From Terriglobia bacterium (GTDB taxonomy: Bacteria; Acidobacteriota; Terriglobia; UBA7540), in contig JAIQGH010000002.1 of NCBI GenBank assembly GCA_020072655.1, positions 1-64,000 on the forward strand: a stretch of DNA of 64,000 bases. The letters run 5' to 3'. Shown in pieces: positions 36,117 to 44,011 of the stretch. Each line of letters opens with the position of its first letter. Within the stretch, counting starts at the first letter, position 1. The translations under genes were made by a program, and so were the position numbers. A model generated the notes under the pieces. That model worked only from the letters and a program-made list of their open reading frames with translations, ran no database searches and was not told where the DNA came from.

Positions 36117-37211
36117 TTGAACGCGAACTCTGACTTGCGCCCTCCTGATCAAGTGTGCGCAGTTTGCGGGCGTAGGTCGCTTCTGATCAGTGCCACTTTG
36201 GGAGTGTGTCGCGAGTGCATCCGCACTTGTCCCGGCAAGGCGATTAGCATTACCTCGGCACTTCATGGTGAGGCGCGCAAGGCCTTCGACCTGCCTGTAT
36301 CCCCTCCCCGCGCGCCTGAGGGTGTGCGATGCACCTTGTGCGTTCGAGAGTGCATGATCGGGGAAGGTGAACGTGGATATTGCGGTTTGAGGACTGCACG
36401 GCAAGGTCGGCTGGCACATCTTGCGGGTACTCCGCAACGCGGCGTCCTGGAATGGTACCGCGATCCTCTGCCGACCAACTGCGTGGCTGACTGGGTCTGT
36501 GTGGGCAGCCGGCGGGCGGGCTATCACAATCTGGCTGTCTTCTATTCCAGTTGCACACTCGATTGCCTGTTCTGCCAAAACTGGCACTTTCGTGATATTT
36601 CTCCACCGGCCGCCAATGGCACAAGCGCAGCTCAACTTGCCGACGCCGCTAACCCACGGACTTTTTGCGTTTGTTTTTTCGGTGGCGACCCGGCTTCTCA
36701 AATGCTTCACGCTGTCGCAGCAGCCTCGAAGTTGGCCAAGAAAGGTGTTGTCATCTGTTGGGAGACGGCCGGGACGTCGAATCCCAAGTTGCTTGACTGC
36801 GCGGTGGCTCTCTCACTCGAGACGGGCGGCTGCATCAAATTCGACCTCAAGGCTTACGACGAGGCTCTGCATGTTGCCCTGACGGGTGCCTCCAATCAGC
36901 GCACGCTGGAGAATTTCGCGCGCGCAGCGCGGCGGTTTAGCGAGCGTCCAGACCCACCGCTGGTCATCGCCAGTACCCTCCTAGTGCCTGGATACGTGGA
37001 CCCTCCTGAGGTCGCCCTGATCGCCAGATTCATCGCCAGCATCAATCCGAACATCCCCTACGCGCTGCTAGGATTCGGGCCACACTTTTACATGCAGGAC
37101 CTGCCTCGGACCTCGGTTGGCCATGCACAAGCTGCGGAGGAAGCGGCCCGCGCGGCTGGCCTCGCTAACGTCCGCATCGGCAACCGCCACCTGTTGTCGC
37201 GCGACTATTGA
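36117..37211 (+). CDS. radical SAM enzyme, AmmeMemoRadiSam/PflA-like (copy 1)
   Basis: 364-residue radical SAM protein. An N-terminal zinc-ribbon-like region (CAVCG ... CRECIRTC; Cys14, 17, 31, 34) and CTLCVRECMIGEGERGYCGLR precede the radical SAM site SCTLDCLFCQNW (Cys146, Cys150, Cys153). FFGGDPASQ and CIKFDLKAYDEALH follow, typical of the pyruvate-formate-lyase-activase-like group. The start is set at TTG 36117, behind GGAGGA, because the longer frame overlaps the previous gene. A paralog lies 227 bases downstream. The AmmeMemoRadiSam family usually occurs with AMMECR1 and MEMO proteins, but neither is seen here. The reaction is unknown. Confidence 0.82.
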   Translation: MNANSDLRPPDQVCAVCGRRSLLISATLGVCRECIRTCPGKAISITSALHGEARKAFDLPVSPPRAPEGVRCTLCVRECMIGEGERGYCGLRTARQGRLAHLAGTPQRGVLEWYRDPLPTNCVADWVCVGSRRAGYHNLAVFYSSCTLDCLFCQNWHFRDISPPAANGTSAAQLADAANPRTFCVCFFGGDPASQMLHAVAAASKLAKKGVVICWETAGTSNPKLLDCAVALSLETGGCIKFDLKAYDEALHVALTGASNQRTLENFARAARRFSERPDPPLVIASTLLVPGYVDPPEVALIARFIASINPNIPYALLGFGPHFYMQDLPRTSVGHAQAAEEAARAAGLANVRIGNRHLLSRDY

Positions 37212-37438
37212 GGGAGTCGGACTCCTGGATGAAGAAACGCCCGGTGAATCGGACCACGAACGGGGAGATGGAGCACCGGGCACAGGGCCAGCGCGAGACG
37301 TCCGTTAGCGGACGACGCACCGCTGAACCCATGGCACGATGACTTGGTGGCGCAGCGCTTCAAGCAGAGCCTCTCGCTTTACCGCGAACTCGCCAAGGGC
37401 TTCCACGTGCCCTGTGCGCTTGCTGGGAAGGTATACTC

Positions 37439-38569
37439 GTGCAAGAAAACCAGATTGAGAGGGCTAAGGCCTTGTCAGAGCCGGGTGCAGCACGCTCTTG
37501 GTCAGGAGAAGTCGAGAGCATTTTCGTGCGTGAGGCGCTCCTGCAAGAGGTAACGGGCGGCAAAGTCCGCTGCCATGCCTGCGAGCGCCGGTGCACGCTC
37601 ATTCCGGGCGGTTTGGGTTGGTGCCGAACGCGTCAGAACCGCGATGGAAAATTAGTCACCCTGATTTACGGTTCGGTCTCCTCGCTCGCGGTGAATCCGA
37701 TTGAGAAAAAGCCTTTCTACCACTTTCATCCGGGTACCAAGGCGCTCACCGCAGGCAGTTGGTCATGCAACTTCGGTTGCCCGTGGTGCCAGAATTGGGA
37801 CATCAGCAAGTCGCCCCCGCCCGCAAAAGGCGATTATGTTTCTCCGCAGCGCTTCGTTGACTTGGTGGAGAAGAGCGGTTGCCAGGGAACATCCATTTCC
37901 TTCAATGAACCTACGCTGTCTCTGGAGTGGTCGGCGGATGTATTTCGCCTGGCCAAGCAGCACGGGTTCTACAACACCTTTGTCACCAACGGCTATATGA
38001 CGCCCGCGGCGCTCGCCCTGGCGATTGAATCGGGCCTGGAGGCGATGAACGTCGATCTCAAAGGTGATGGCGCGTCCGTGAAGAAGTTCTGCAAGATGGT
38101 CGACGTCGAGAAGGTCTGGGCTGCCTCGAAGCTTGCACGCTCGCGCGGCGTGCATCTCGAAATCACCACGCTGGTGATTCCCACCGTGAACGATTCCGAC
38201 TCAGTCCTCCACGAAATCGCAGCGCGGATTGCAGGAGATTTGGGCTGCGAGGTGCCCTGGCACGTTACCAGCTACTCTCCCGCGTACCGGTTCACTGCGC
38301 TGCCGACCCCGATTCGAACCTTGGAGCGCGCCTGGCAAATGGGCAAGGAGGCAGGACTGGAATTCGTTTACATGGGTAACGAGCCTAGCCATCGGCATAA
38401 CAATACGTATTGCCCGGTGTGCGGCACGTTGCTGATTCGCCGATGGGGCTTCGATGTAGTGGAGTACAGGCTGGACGCCGGGAAGTGTCCTCAATGTCGG
38501 CGGCCGGTCGCCGGTGTGTGGGGAGAGCGCAGAGGACGAATCGCTCAGGGAACCTCACATGGTGCATAA
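37439..38569 (+). CDS. AmmeMemoRadiSam-system radical SAM enzyme (copy 2)
   Basis: 376 residues. The N-terminal cysteine region CHACERRCTLIPGGLGWCRTR is followed by YGSVSSLAVNPIEKKPFYHF, a family hallmark, the radical SAM site SCNFGCPWCQNW (Cys110, Cys114, Cys117), and the segments FNEPTLSLEW and AMNVDLKGDG. It ends with a zinc-ribbon-like CPVCG ... CPQCRR tail. The start is GTG at 37439 with GGGAAGG about 7 bases upstream. Paralogous to the gene at 36117 but better matched to the family. Probably an activase or modifying enzyme of unknown target. Confidence 0.88.
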   Translation: MQENQIERAKALSEPGAARSWSGEVESIFVREALLQEVTGGKVRCHACERRCTLIPGGLGWCRTRQNRDGKLVTLIYGSVSSLAVNPIEKKPFYHFHPGTKALTAGSWSCNFGCPWCQNWDISKSPPPAKGDYVSPQRFVDLVEKSGCQGTSISFNEPTLSLEWSADVFRLAKQHGFYNTFVTNGYMTPAALALAIESGLEAMNVDLKGDGASVKKFCKMVDVEKVWAASKLARSRGVHLEITTLVIPTVNDSDSVLHEIAARIAGDLGCEVPWHVTSYSPAYRFTALPTPIRTLERAWQMGKEAGLEFVYMGNEPSHRHNNTYCPVCGTLLIRRWGFDVVEYRLDAGKCPQCRRPVAGVWGERRGRIAQGTSHGA

Positions 38570-38620
38570 GGCCTAACAAGGACAGGTCAAAGGGCAGTCG
38601 CGCCGAAGCAGGATTATGAC

Positions 38621-38986
38621 CTAGCAAGTCAAGTGTAAAGCCGCCGCCACTTTCCTGACGCCTTTCAACTGGTTGTATTTCTCGCACGCCTGTCGGGTCG
38701 GCTCGGCGCACAGTTCAATCCCCGCGTCCTTGAGAAACTCCCTCGTTTCTGTCGGAACTTCCATGCGGCCATAGTAGCCCGTCCCCACCACAAGCACCTC
38801 AGGCTTCACGTTCACTACGTCATCCAGGTCCGTTCTGTCCAGTCGGTGGCCTTCCTTGCGCCACCAGCCTCCATCTACCCGACCACCACCACGGGAACTC
38901 TCTGGATAGATCATTACGTCGCTGTGATACTCCTTTCCATCAATGCGCAACACCCCAAAGTCATAGCTCTCGATTATCACCGCCAT
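38621..38986 (-). CDS. Mth938-like domain protein (DUF498 fold)
   Basis: 121-residue single-domain protein. It starts IIESYDFGVLRIDGKEYHSDV and has the central VVNVKPEVLVVGTGYYGRM segment, then a tail in which TRQACEKYNQLKGVRKVAAAL matches the Mth938-like (NDUFAF3/AAMDC-type) fold. Homologs in archaea and bacteria have no firm function. The two eukaryotic relatives act in complex I assembly and adipogenesis, which does not transfer directly. Transcribed toward the radical SAM genes, 72 bases after the SmsB-like gene, so likely in one unit with smsC-smsB. Confidence 0.85.
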   Translation of the reverse strand: MAVIIESYDFGVLRIDGKEYHSDVMIYPESSRGGGRVDGGWWRKEGHRLDRTDLDDVVNVKPEVLVVGTGYYGRMEVPTETREFLKDAGIELCAEPTRQACEKYNQLKGVRKVAAALHLTC

Positions 38987-39058
38987 CCCCCCTCCATCCG
39001 GGTCTGACGAATGGTCATGATGCTCGGGAGCCCGGAAGTGCTGTAGGGCTCAGCTTCA

Positions 39059-40009
39059 CTAGCCGAGCATTCCTTTCACCACGACATCCACGGCCTTCTC
39101 TTCCGTCAGTCCGCGAGCCATGAGCGTCTCGACCTGCTTCTTGTCCACGCTTCCAATGGCGGCCTCGTGCGTCAATTTAGCCCGCTCGTCAATTACCAGA
39201 AGCCTGGGGACAGCACTGGCCCGGGCATCCTTGCCGCGAATAATTTCGACACAATCCACGTGTCCTCGAGAGTTCGGTGCGTTGCCAACCGCCTCTCCAA
39301 TGACTTCGCTCGTGCAATGGTCGGAGGCAACGATACGGCTCCTGGCCAACCCTCGTGCGTTCTCGCCGCTCAAGATGATGGATTCCTTGACCACGATCTT
39401 ATCCTGCTTCTTTCCGTAAATTTTGGCGTTCAGTTCGCCAACCGCGTCCTTTTTCAGGTCGGCAAAGTAATCCAGATGGACTTCGCCGGCAGCACCTTTT
39501 ATCAGTTTGAATTCATTCTTGAAAATACCACCTTCCTCCACCACAACCTTGGCCACCGGAAGGACCTCAACTCCGCCGACTTCGCCGTGATAATGCGTCT
39601 CCGAGTAAGTCATCTCCGCATCTTTGCCCACGTGAATCTTGGCATCCATTACGTGCTTCACCTTGACAGCGTTGGGGAAGAAGCAATGGGCGACGAACTT
39701 CACCTTTGCTCGCTCGCCGATTTCAAAGTCGGAGACGATTTCCTGGAGTCCCTCTTGAGGGATGACGCCGAAACACAGATGCACAGGGTCCTTTACAATG
39801 GCGCCTGCCTCGACACTGATTTTCGCCCTGGCGCCGGTCGACGTCTCTGCACCTTCGATATGTACCCCCGGAGCATTGTTTCTGAAGAGGATTCGGTTGT
39901 GACTGACAACCAGCCCCGCGAAATTCTTATTGCAGAGCGCAGCAGGGTCGCCCCCGGCCGATTCATACGCTTCCGTGATGACAACAAGCTCTTTTGAGGA
40001 ATCAAGCAT
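39059..40009 (-). CDS. short SufB/SufD-type Fe-S scaffold subunit (SmsB-like)
   Basis: 316-residue SufB-family protein, much shorter than proteobacterial SufB and close in size to the stand-alone archaeal type. It has the parallel beta-helix core (VHIEGAETSTGARAKISVEAG, KVVVEEGGIFKNEF) and the C-terminal THEAAIG followed by a segment equivalent to the conserved end of SufB (LMARGLTEEKAVDVVVKGML). The His-Glu pair next to the cluster site is present. By eye, the position of the key SufB cysteine appears not to be Cys. It overlaps the smsC-like gene by 8 bases. Together they would make a minimal SufBC (SMS-type) Fe-S assembly machine. Confidence 0.85.
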   Translation of the reverse strand: MLDSSKELVVITEAYESAGGDPAALCNKNFAGLVVSHNRILFRNNAPGVHIEGAETSTGARAKISVEAGAIVKDPVHLCFGVIPQEGLQEIVSDFEIGERAKVKFVAHCFFPNAVKVKHVMDAKIHVGKDAEMTYSETHYHGEVGGVEVLPVAKVVVEEGGIFKNEFKLIKGAAGEVHLDYFADLKKDAVGELNAKIYGKKQDKIVVKESIILSGENARGLARSRIVASDHCTSEVIGEAVGNAPNSRGHVDCVEIIRGKDARASAVPRLLVIDERAKLTHEAAIGSVDKKQVETLMARGLTEEKAVDVVVKGMLG

Positions 40010-40742
40010 TATTGAGTTCCTTCCCGATCGGCTCGTTTACATGGAGACACTCTTGGCAGTAGTCGCGGAAAAAGCGCGTGATCATCAAGGGATTACCGGT
40101 TTTCAGGATGGTGCCGCCACACAGCGCCGATGCCCGGTCGGCGATAGCGGCGACCTCTCCATGATGCGTAATCAGCAGCACGGCCGCCCCCCGGCGGGAG
40201 AGTGTGCGGATGACGTCGACGATATTGTCGATCGACGGGGGATCGATGCCAGAATCAGGTTCATCGAGAATGGCAAGCCTCGGACTCATGCCCAGCACTG
40301 CGGCGAGTTCGATTCGTCGCCGCTCGCCGCCGCTTAACGTGGTATCCACCGCGCGGTTCAGATACATCTGGGGACGGAGCCCGACTTTTCCCAAGCATTC
40401 CTGCGGGGTCAGCGGACTGCTCCGCGCGACCTGACGTCCGGTCTCAAGGTATTCGGCCACGGTCAACCCTTCAAACCGTGCCGGCTCTTGCCAGGCAAGC
40501 GTTATACCTCGTTGTGCTCGTTCGGAAATGGAAAGCGCGGTGATATCTTCTTCACAAAAGAAGACTCTCCCGGCAGTCGGCGCATATCCATTCAAGCCCA
40601 TGATGACGGAGGCCAGGGTCGACTTTCCGGTTCCGTTCATCCCGATAATGCTGTGGACTTCGCTTTCGCCTAGCTCCAGGTCCACGTCATGCAGGATCTT
40701 CCTGCTGCCCAAAACGAGTTCGATGTCGGTTAATTGCAGCAT
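40002..40742 (-). CDS. SufC-type Fe-S assembly ATPase (SmsC-like)
   Basis: 246-residue ABC ATPase of the SufC group. It has Walker A in GMNGTGKST, the SufC-typical LAWQEPARFEGLTVAEYL, the ABC signature LSGGERRRIELA, Walker B RLAILDEPDSGID, and an H-loop LITHHG. It powers Fe-S cluster assembly with the adjacent SufB-like subunit (8-base overlap, coupled translation). No SufS, SufE, SufU or SufA gene follows, which is characteristic of minimal two-gene systems. It may supply clusters for the three radical SAM enzymes nearby; that is inference. Confidence 0.9.
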   Translation of the reverse strand: MLQLTDIELVLGSRKILHDVDLELGESEVHSIIGMNGTGKSTLASVIMGLNGYAPTAGRVFFCEEDITALSISERAQRGITLAWQEPARFEGLTVAEYLETGRQVARSSPLTPQECLGKVGLRPQMYLNRAVDTTLSGGERRRIELAAVLGMSPRLAILDEPDSGIDPPSIDNIVDVIRTLSRRGAAVLLITHHGEVAAIADRASALCGGTILKTGNPLMITRFFRDYCQECLHVNEPIGKELNNA

Positions 40743-41248
40743 TCACGCACCGTTGCGTCACGATCTTCCGACCGGTCATGCCCGCTCTCTTGCCTTACCT
40801 TCTCCCGACTGGCAGAGACCCCTCATGGGAGATTTCCCAGCAACTCTCGAATAGAAAAGGCTCCTCCCTCTTTGAAACCAGGGCTCGAAGGACCCCCCTT
40901 TCGTCTCAACATTGATACGGCCGGAGACCGTTGTCAACTTTAAGGATGTGCACCTACGACATCGGCCCAACCGCCTCGTCGAGGGCCGGGCAGACATGAC
41001 ACTCGGTCACTGACATCATCCTCTGCCTCTGCGCCCAAGAGTGGACCTCGTCTTCGCCAAGAGGCCGAATAGCGAGCACCATTTCGATACCACTTGCATG
41101 AATCCCAAGTGGTCGAGGGCCAGACCTCGCAAGTCCTTCCAGCTAACTCATTGTCGATTTGAAACCGACGTGTAGATGCTGAGAGCCCTTCCTCGAAAAA
41201 CCGCCTTGCGGGGCCCTCGGCTGTTGTCGGTGCGGGCATGAGCGCGCC
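40743..41248. other. 506-base intergenic region upstream of smsC-smsB
   Basis: No gene recognised. On the minus strand a perfect TTGACA (40937-40932) faces TATCAA (40917-40912) at only 14 bases, so it is a poor promoter pair for smsC. Open frames here show no protein features. The far end borders the stop of the GH31 gene. Confidence 0.4.
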
Positions 41249-43750
41249 CTAGCGGCCGACGACTTCCAGGATACGTTCGTCGGGGACGATCCACACTACG
41301 GCCCCCTCGTGGCTGAAGTGTTGCGCGGCGTCGTCCCAGTGCAACTGCGTGACGCGGCTTTCTCCCTTTTCGTAGGCGTGGGTCTTGCCGTCATCGCGGT
41401 AAAGGGTGAAGTCGCCATTCGCCCCAGCATAAACACGCACTTTGGCGACCTCCTGGACTTGCTGGGTGCTCTCGATCGGCTCGCCAAGCGGCAGGATGGA
41501 GCCGGCGCGAACGAAGAGCGGTAGCGTGTCGATAGGCGCATCGACTTCGATCGTCTGTCCTCCGCGCACGCGCTCGTTGGTCCAATAGTTGTACCAATCC
41601 ACACCGGCGGGGAGGTAAACGGTGCGGTGCGTGGCTCCCTGGTCGGTGACCGGGGCCACCAGGAACGCCGGGCCGAACATGTATTCATCGCGGAGATCGG
41701 CCACCTTCGGGTCGTGAGGAAAATCCATGAACAGCGCGCGCATGAAGGGCGCGCCGGTGAGGTAGGTGTTGTAGCCGAGCGAGTATATGTAGTGTAACAA
41801 CTCGTAACGGAGTTTGAGGTACTTGGTCAGAATCGGTTCGGCCTGCCTGCCGTAGGACCATACCTCGTTGTACTTGCGGCTGCCGTGGGCCCGGAAGACG
41901 GGCGTAAACGCGGCGTACTCGAACCAGCGGGTGTAAAGCTCCGGGTAGTCGTCGTACCCCCCGACATTATCGCGCGCGTCCGAGGGATCGAGCAGCGGGG
42001 GGTGGGCGGGATGATGCTCTTCCGGCAGATACTGCCAGCCGCCGATGTCGTTACTCCAGTAAGCCATGCCGGAAGCGGTGAAGTTGAGCCCCGTCGGAAC
42101 CTGGCGCTTCAGCGTATCCCAAGTGGGATAGATGTCCGAGGACCAGAACATCGTGCCGTTGCGCTGTGCGCCGAGGTAAGCGTCCCGCGAGAGGATCAGC
42201 GCGCGATGGGCGAGGTCGCGCCGGAACCCCTCGTAGAGGGCCGCGGTGTGCAGCAAGGGGTAAACGTTGAAATAGCGCGTGCCGGGCCCGATCTGGAAGT
42301 AGCTGCCATTGGGCGGCAGGTCGGGTTCGGTTTCGTCCGCCCACAGGGCATCAAAGCCCTTGCTCAGCAGGTTGTCGCGGATGACGTTCCAGAACCAGCG
42401 CGCCGCTTCGGGGTTGGTGGTGTCGATGTCGGAGCCGGCGCGATCATAAGGCAAGCCGTCCGTGGGCGTGCCGTCGGCGAGGTGCTCGAACCAGCCCTTT
42501 TGAAGAAGGAAGTCGTAGTAGCGCGAGCCGGGCACGAAGCGCGGCCAAACGCTGATCATGGTCTCAAAGCCCATCTCGTGAAGCTGGCGGTTCATGGCGG
42601 CCGGGTCAGGCCATTTCGCGGGGTCCATATCCATCTGGCCCATCTTGGTGTAGTAGAACCAATCAACCACGAGCACGTCAGCCGGGAGGTGCCGCTCGCG
42701 ATAGCCACGGGCGACGGCGAGCACCTCATCCTGTGTGGCATAGCGCTGCTTACATTGAATGTAGCCATAAGCCGCTTTGGGCAGCAGTGGCGTGACCCCG
42801 GTCAGGTGGCGATAGCCGGAGTAGATCTCGTCGCTGGTGGCGCCGCCGATGACGAAGAAGGAGACGCGGTCCCCCACCTCCGACGTCCACCGGGTCTGCT
42901 CGTTGAATCCCGGCTCGAAGGTCGTCTTGGAGGGATTGTCCCAGATCAGGCCGTAGCCTCGGTTAGTGATCACAAAGGGCACGCCGACACTGGGCCCGCC
43001 CGCGGCGTCGTAGTTGTGCCAGCACTCGACGACGCGGCCACGCAGGTCGAGGAAGCCTTGCTGATTCTGACCCAGACCGTAGTAGTGTTCATCATCGGGC
43101 GAGGTGAAGGTCGCGCCGACCTGGTAGAAGGGTGCATCCGTCGGACGCCTGTCGTTCAGGATGCCCGCATTGCCATCCTTGTGATTGGGAACGGACATGG
43201 ACCAACCGGTTAGCTCCAAGAGAGTCCTGCCCTGGGGCGTGCCGATGGTGATGTGTGCGCCGGGCGTGGAACCACTGAAGAACTTCGCAATGTCCACTTG
43301 CGTCGGCAGCGGCTTGCCAGGGCGCTCCTTCGCGACCCTAACGACCAAACGCGAAGAGCGATAGATATCGCCTTCGTCGCTCCGCTCCTGCGTCCAGCCC
43401 TCAACGGACGGGGTGGCAATGAAGCCGTAGCCCGGCGGCGAGGTGGCCTGGTCTTTGAGTAGGCTCAGACTGACGCGGATGATGTTGGGGGCGTACGGCT
43501 CAAGCGCGATCTGGCTGCCCGCTCGATCCAGAACGACCCGTGGTTCTTCCGTTGCATGGGCGACACCGGCGCAAAGGACTTCAACAGCCAGCGCGACCGC
43601 CAAGCCGAGCCGCCCCAACGTCCCCGCCGCTGCCGCAGCCTCGCGTGAGACCCATCGCGCCGTGACTCTCCGTACGAATGCGCGGACATGCCACCTCTGC
43701 TCGCTGCTTCGCAATCCGGCCCTCGGAATCAACCGTCGTAGATTCATCAT
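41249..43750 (-). CDS. glycoside hydrolase family 31 enzyme (copy 1), exported
   Basis: 833-residue GH31 enzyme (alpha-glucosidase/alpha-xylosidase class). A long basic N-terminus with a hydrophobic stretch near AVALAVEVLCAGVAHA (about 50-65) suggests export. The catalytic barrel has LWADETEPD with the nucleophile Asp472, and FWSSDIYPTWDTL with the acid/base Asp539, a spacing like that of characterised GH31 enzymes. An ASGMAYWSNDIGGW segment follows, then beta-rich C-terminal domains. The start is ATG at 43750, with AGAGGA upstream. It is the last gene of the receptor-TPR-GH31 block, and a paralog precedes it. Substrate specificity (xyloglucan, isomaltose or starch fragments) cannot be read. 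Confidence 0.9.
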   Translation of the reverse strand: MMNLRRLIPRAGLRSSEQRWHVRAFVRRVTARWVSREAAAAAGTLGRLGLAVALAVEVLCAGVAHATEEPRVVLDRAGSQIALEPYAPNIIRVSLSLLKDQATSPPGYGFIATPSVEGWTQERSDEGDIYRSSRLVVRVAKERPGKPLPTQVDIAKFFSGSTPGAHITIGTPQGRTLLELTGWSMSVPNHKDGNAGILNDRRPTDAPFYQVGATFTSPDDEHYYGLGQNQQGFLDLRGRVVECWHNYDAAGGPSVGVPFVITNRGYGLIWDNPSKTTFEPGFNEQTRWTSEVGDRVSFFVIGGATSDEIYSGYRHLTGVTPLLPKAAYGYIQCKQRYATQDEVLAVARGYRERHLPADVLVVDWFYYTKMGQMDMDPAKWPDPAAMNRQLHEMGFETMISVWPRFVPGSRYYDFLLQKGWFEHLADGTPTDGLPYDRAGSDIDTTNPEAARWFWNVIRDNLLSKGFDALWADETEPDLPPNGSYFQIGPGTRYFNVYPLLHTAALYEGFRRDLAHRALILSRDAYLGAQRNGTMFWSSDIYPTWDTLKRQVPTGLNFTASGMAYWSNDIGGWQYLPEEHHPAHPPLLDPSDARDNVGGYDDYPELYTRWFEYAAFTPVFRAHGSRKYNEVWSYGRQAEPILTKYLKLRYELLHYIYSLGYNTYLTGAPFMRALFMDFPHDPKVADLRDEYMFGPAFLVAPVTDQGATHRTVYLPAGVDWYNYWTNERVRGGQTIEVDAPIDTLPLFVRAGSILPLGEPIESTQQVQEVAKVRVYAGANGDFTLYRDDGKTHAYEKGESRVTQLHWDDAAQHFSHEGAVVWIVPDERILEVVGR

Positions 43751-44011
43751 GTCCAATCCTCTGACAATCAATTTCGCGCCTCTGTCAGAGTTCCCATTTT
43801 CAGTTCTGCCTTGGCCAGAAATCATAGGCAACTTCCACTCAAGTCTCTGCCTCAGGTCGCCACACTCCCTTTGGGGTGCCATCCCGCCCGATTTGACCGT
43901 TGGGCGTTTCTCGGAAGCAGGAATTGCTTGTCTCCCCAAGCCAGGATGGCTGCGGGCGTGAGCACCACGCGATATTCTGTCCGCCCGCAGCTCCTAAGGG
44001 GTCCGGAGGGG

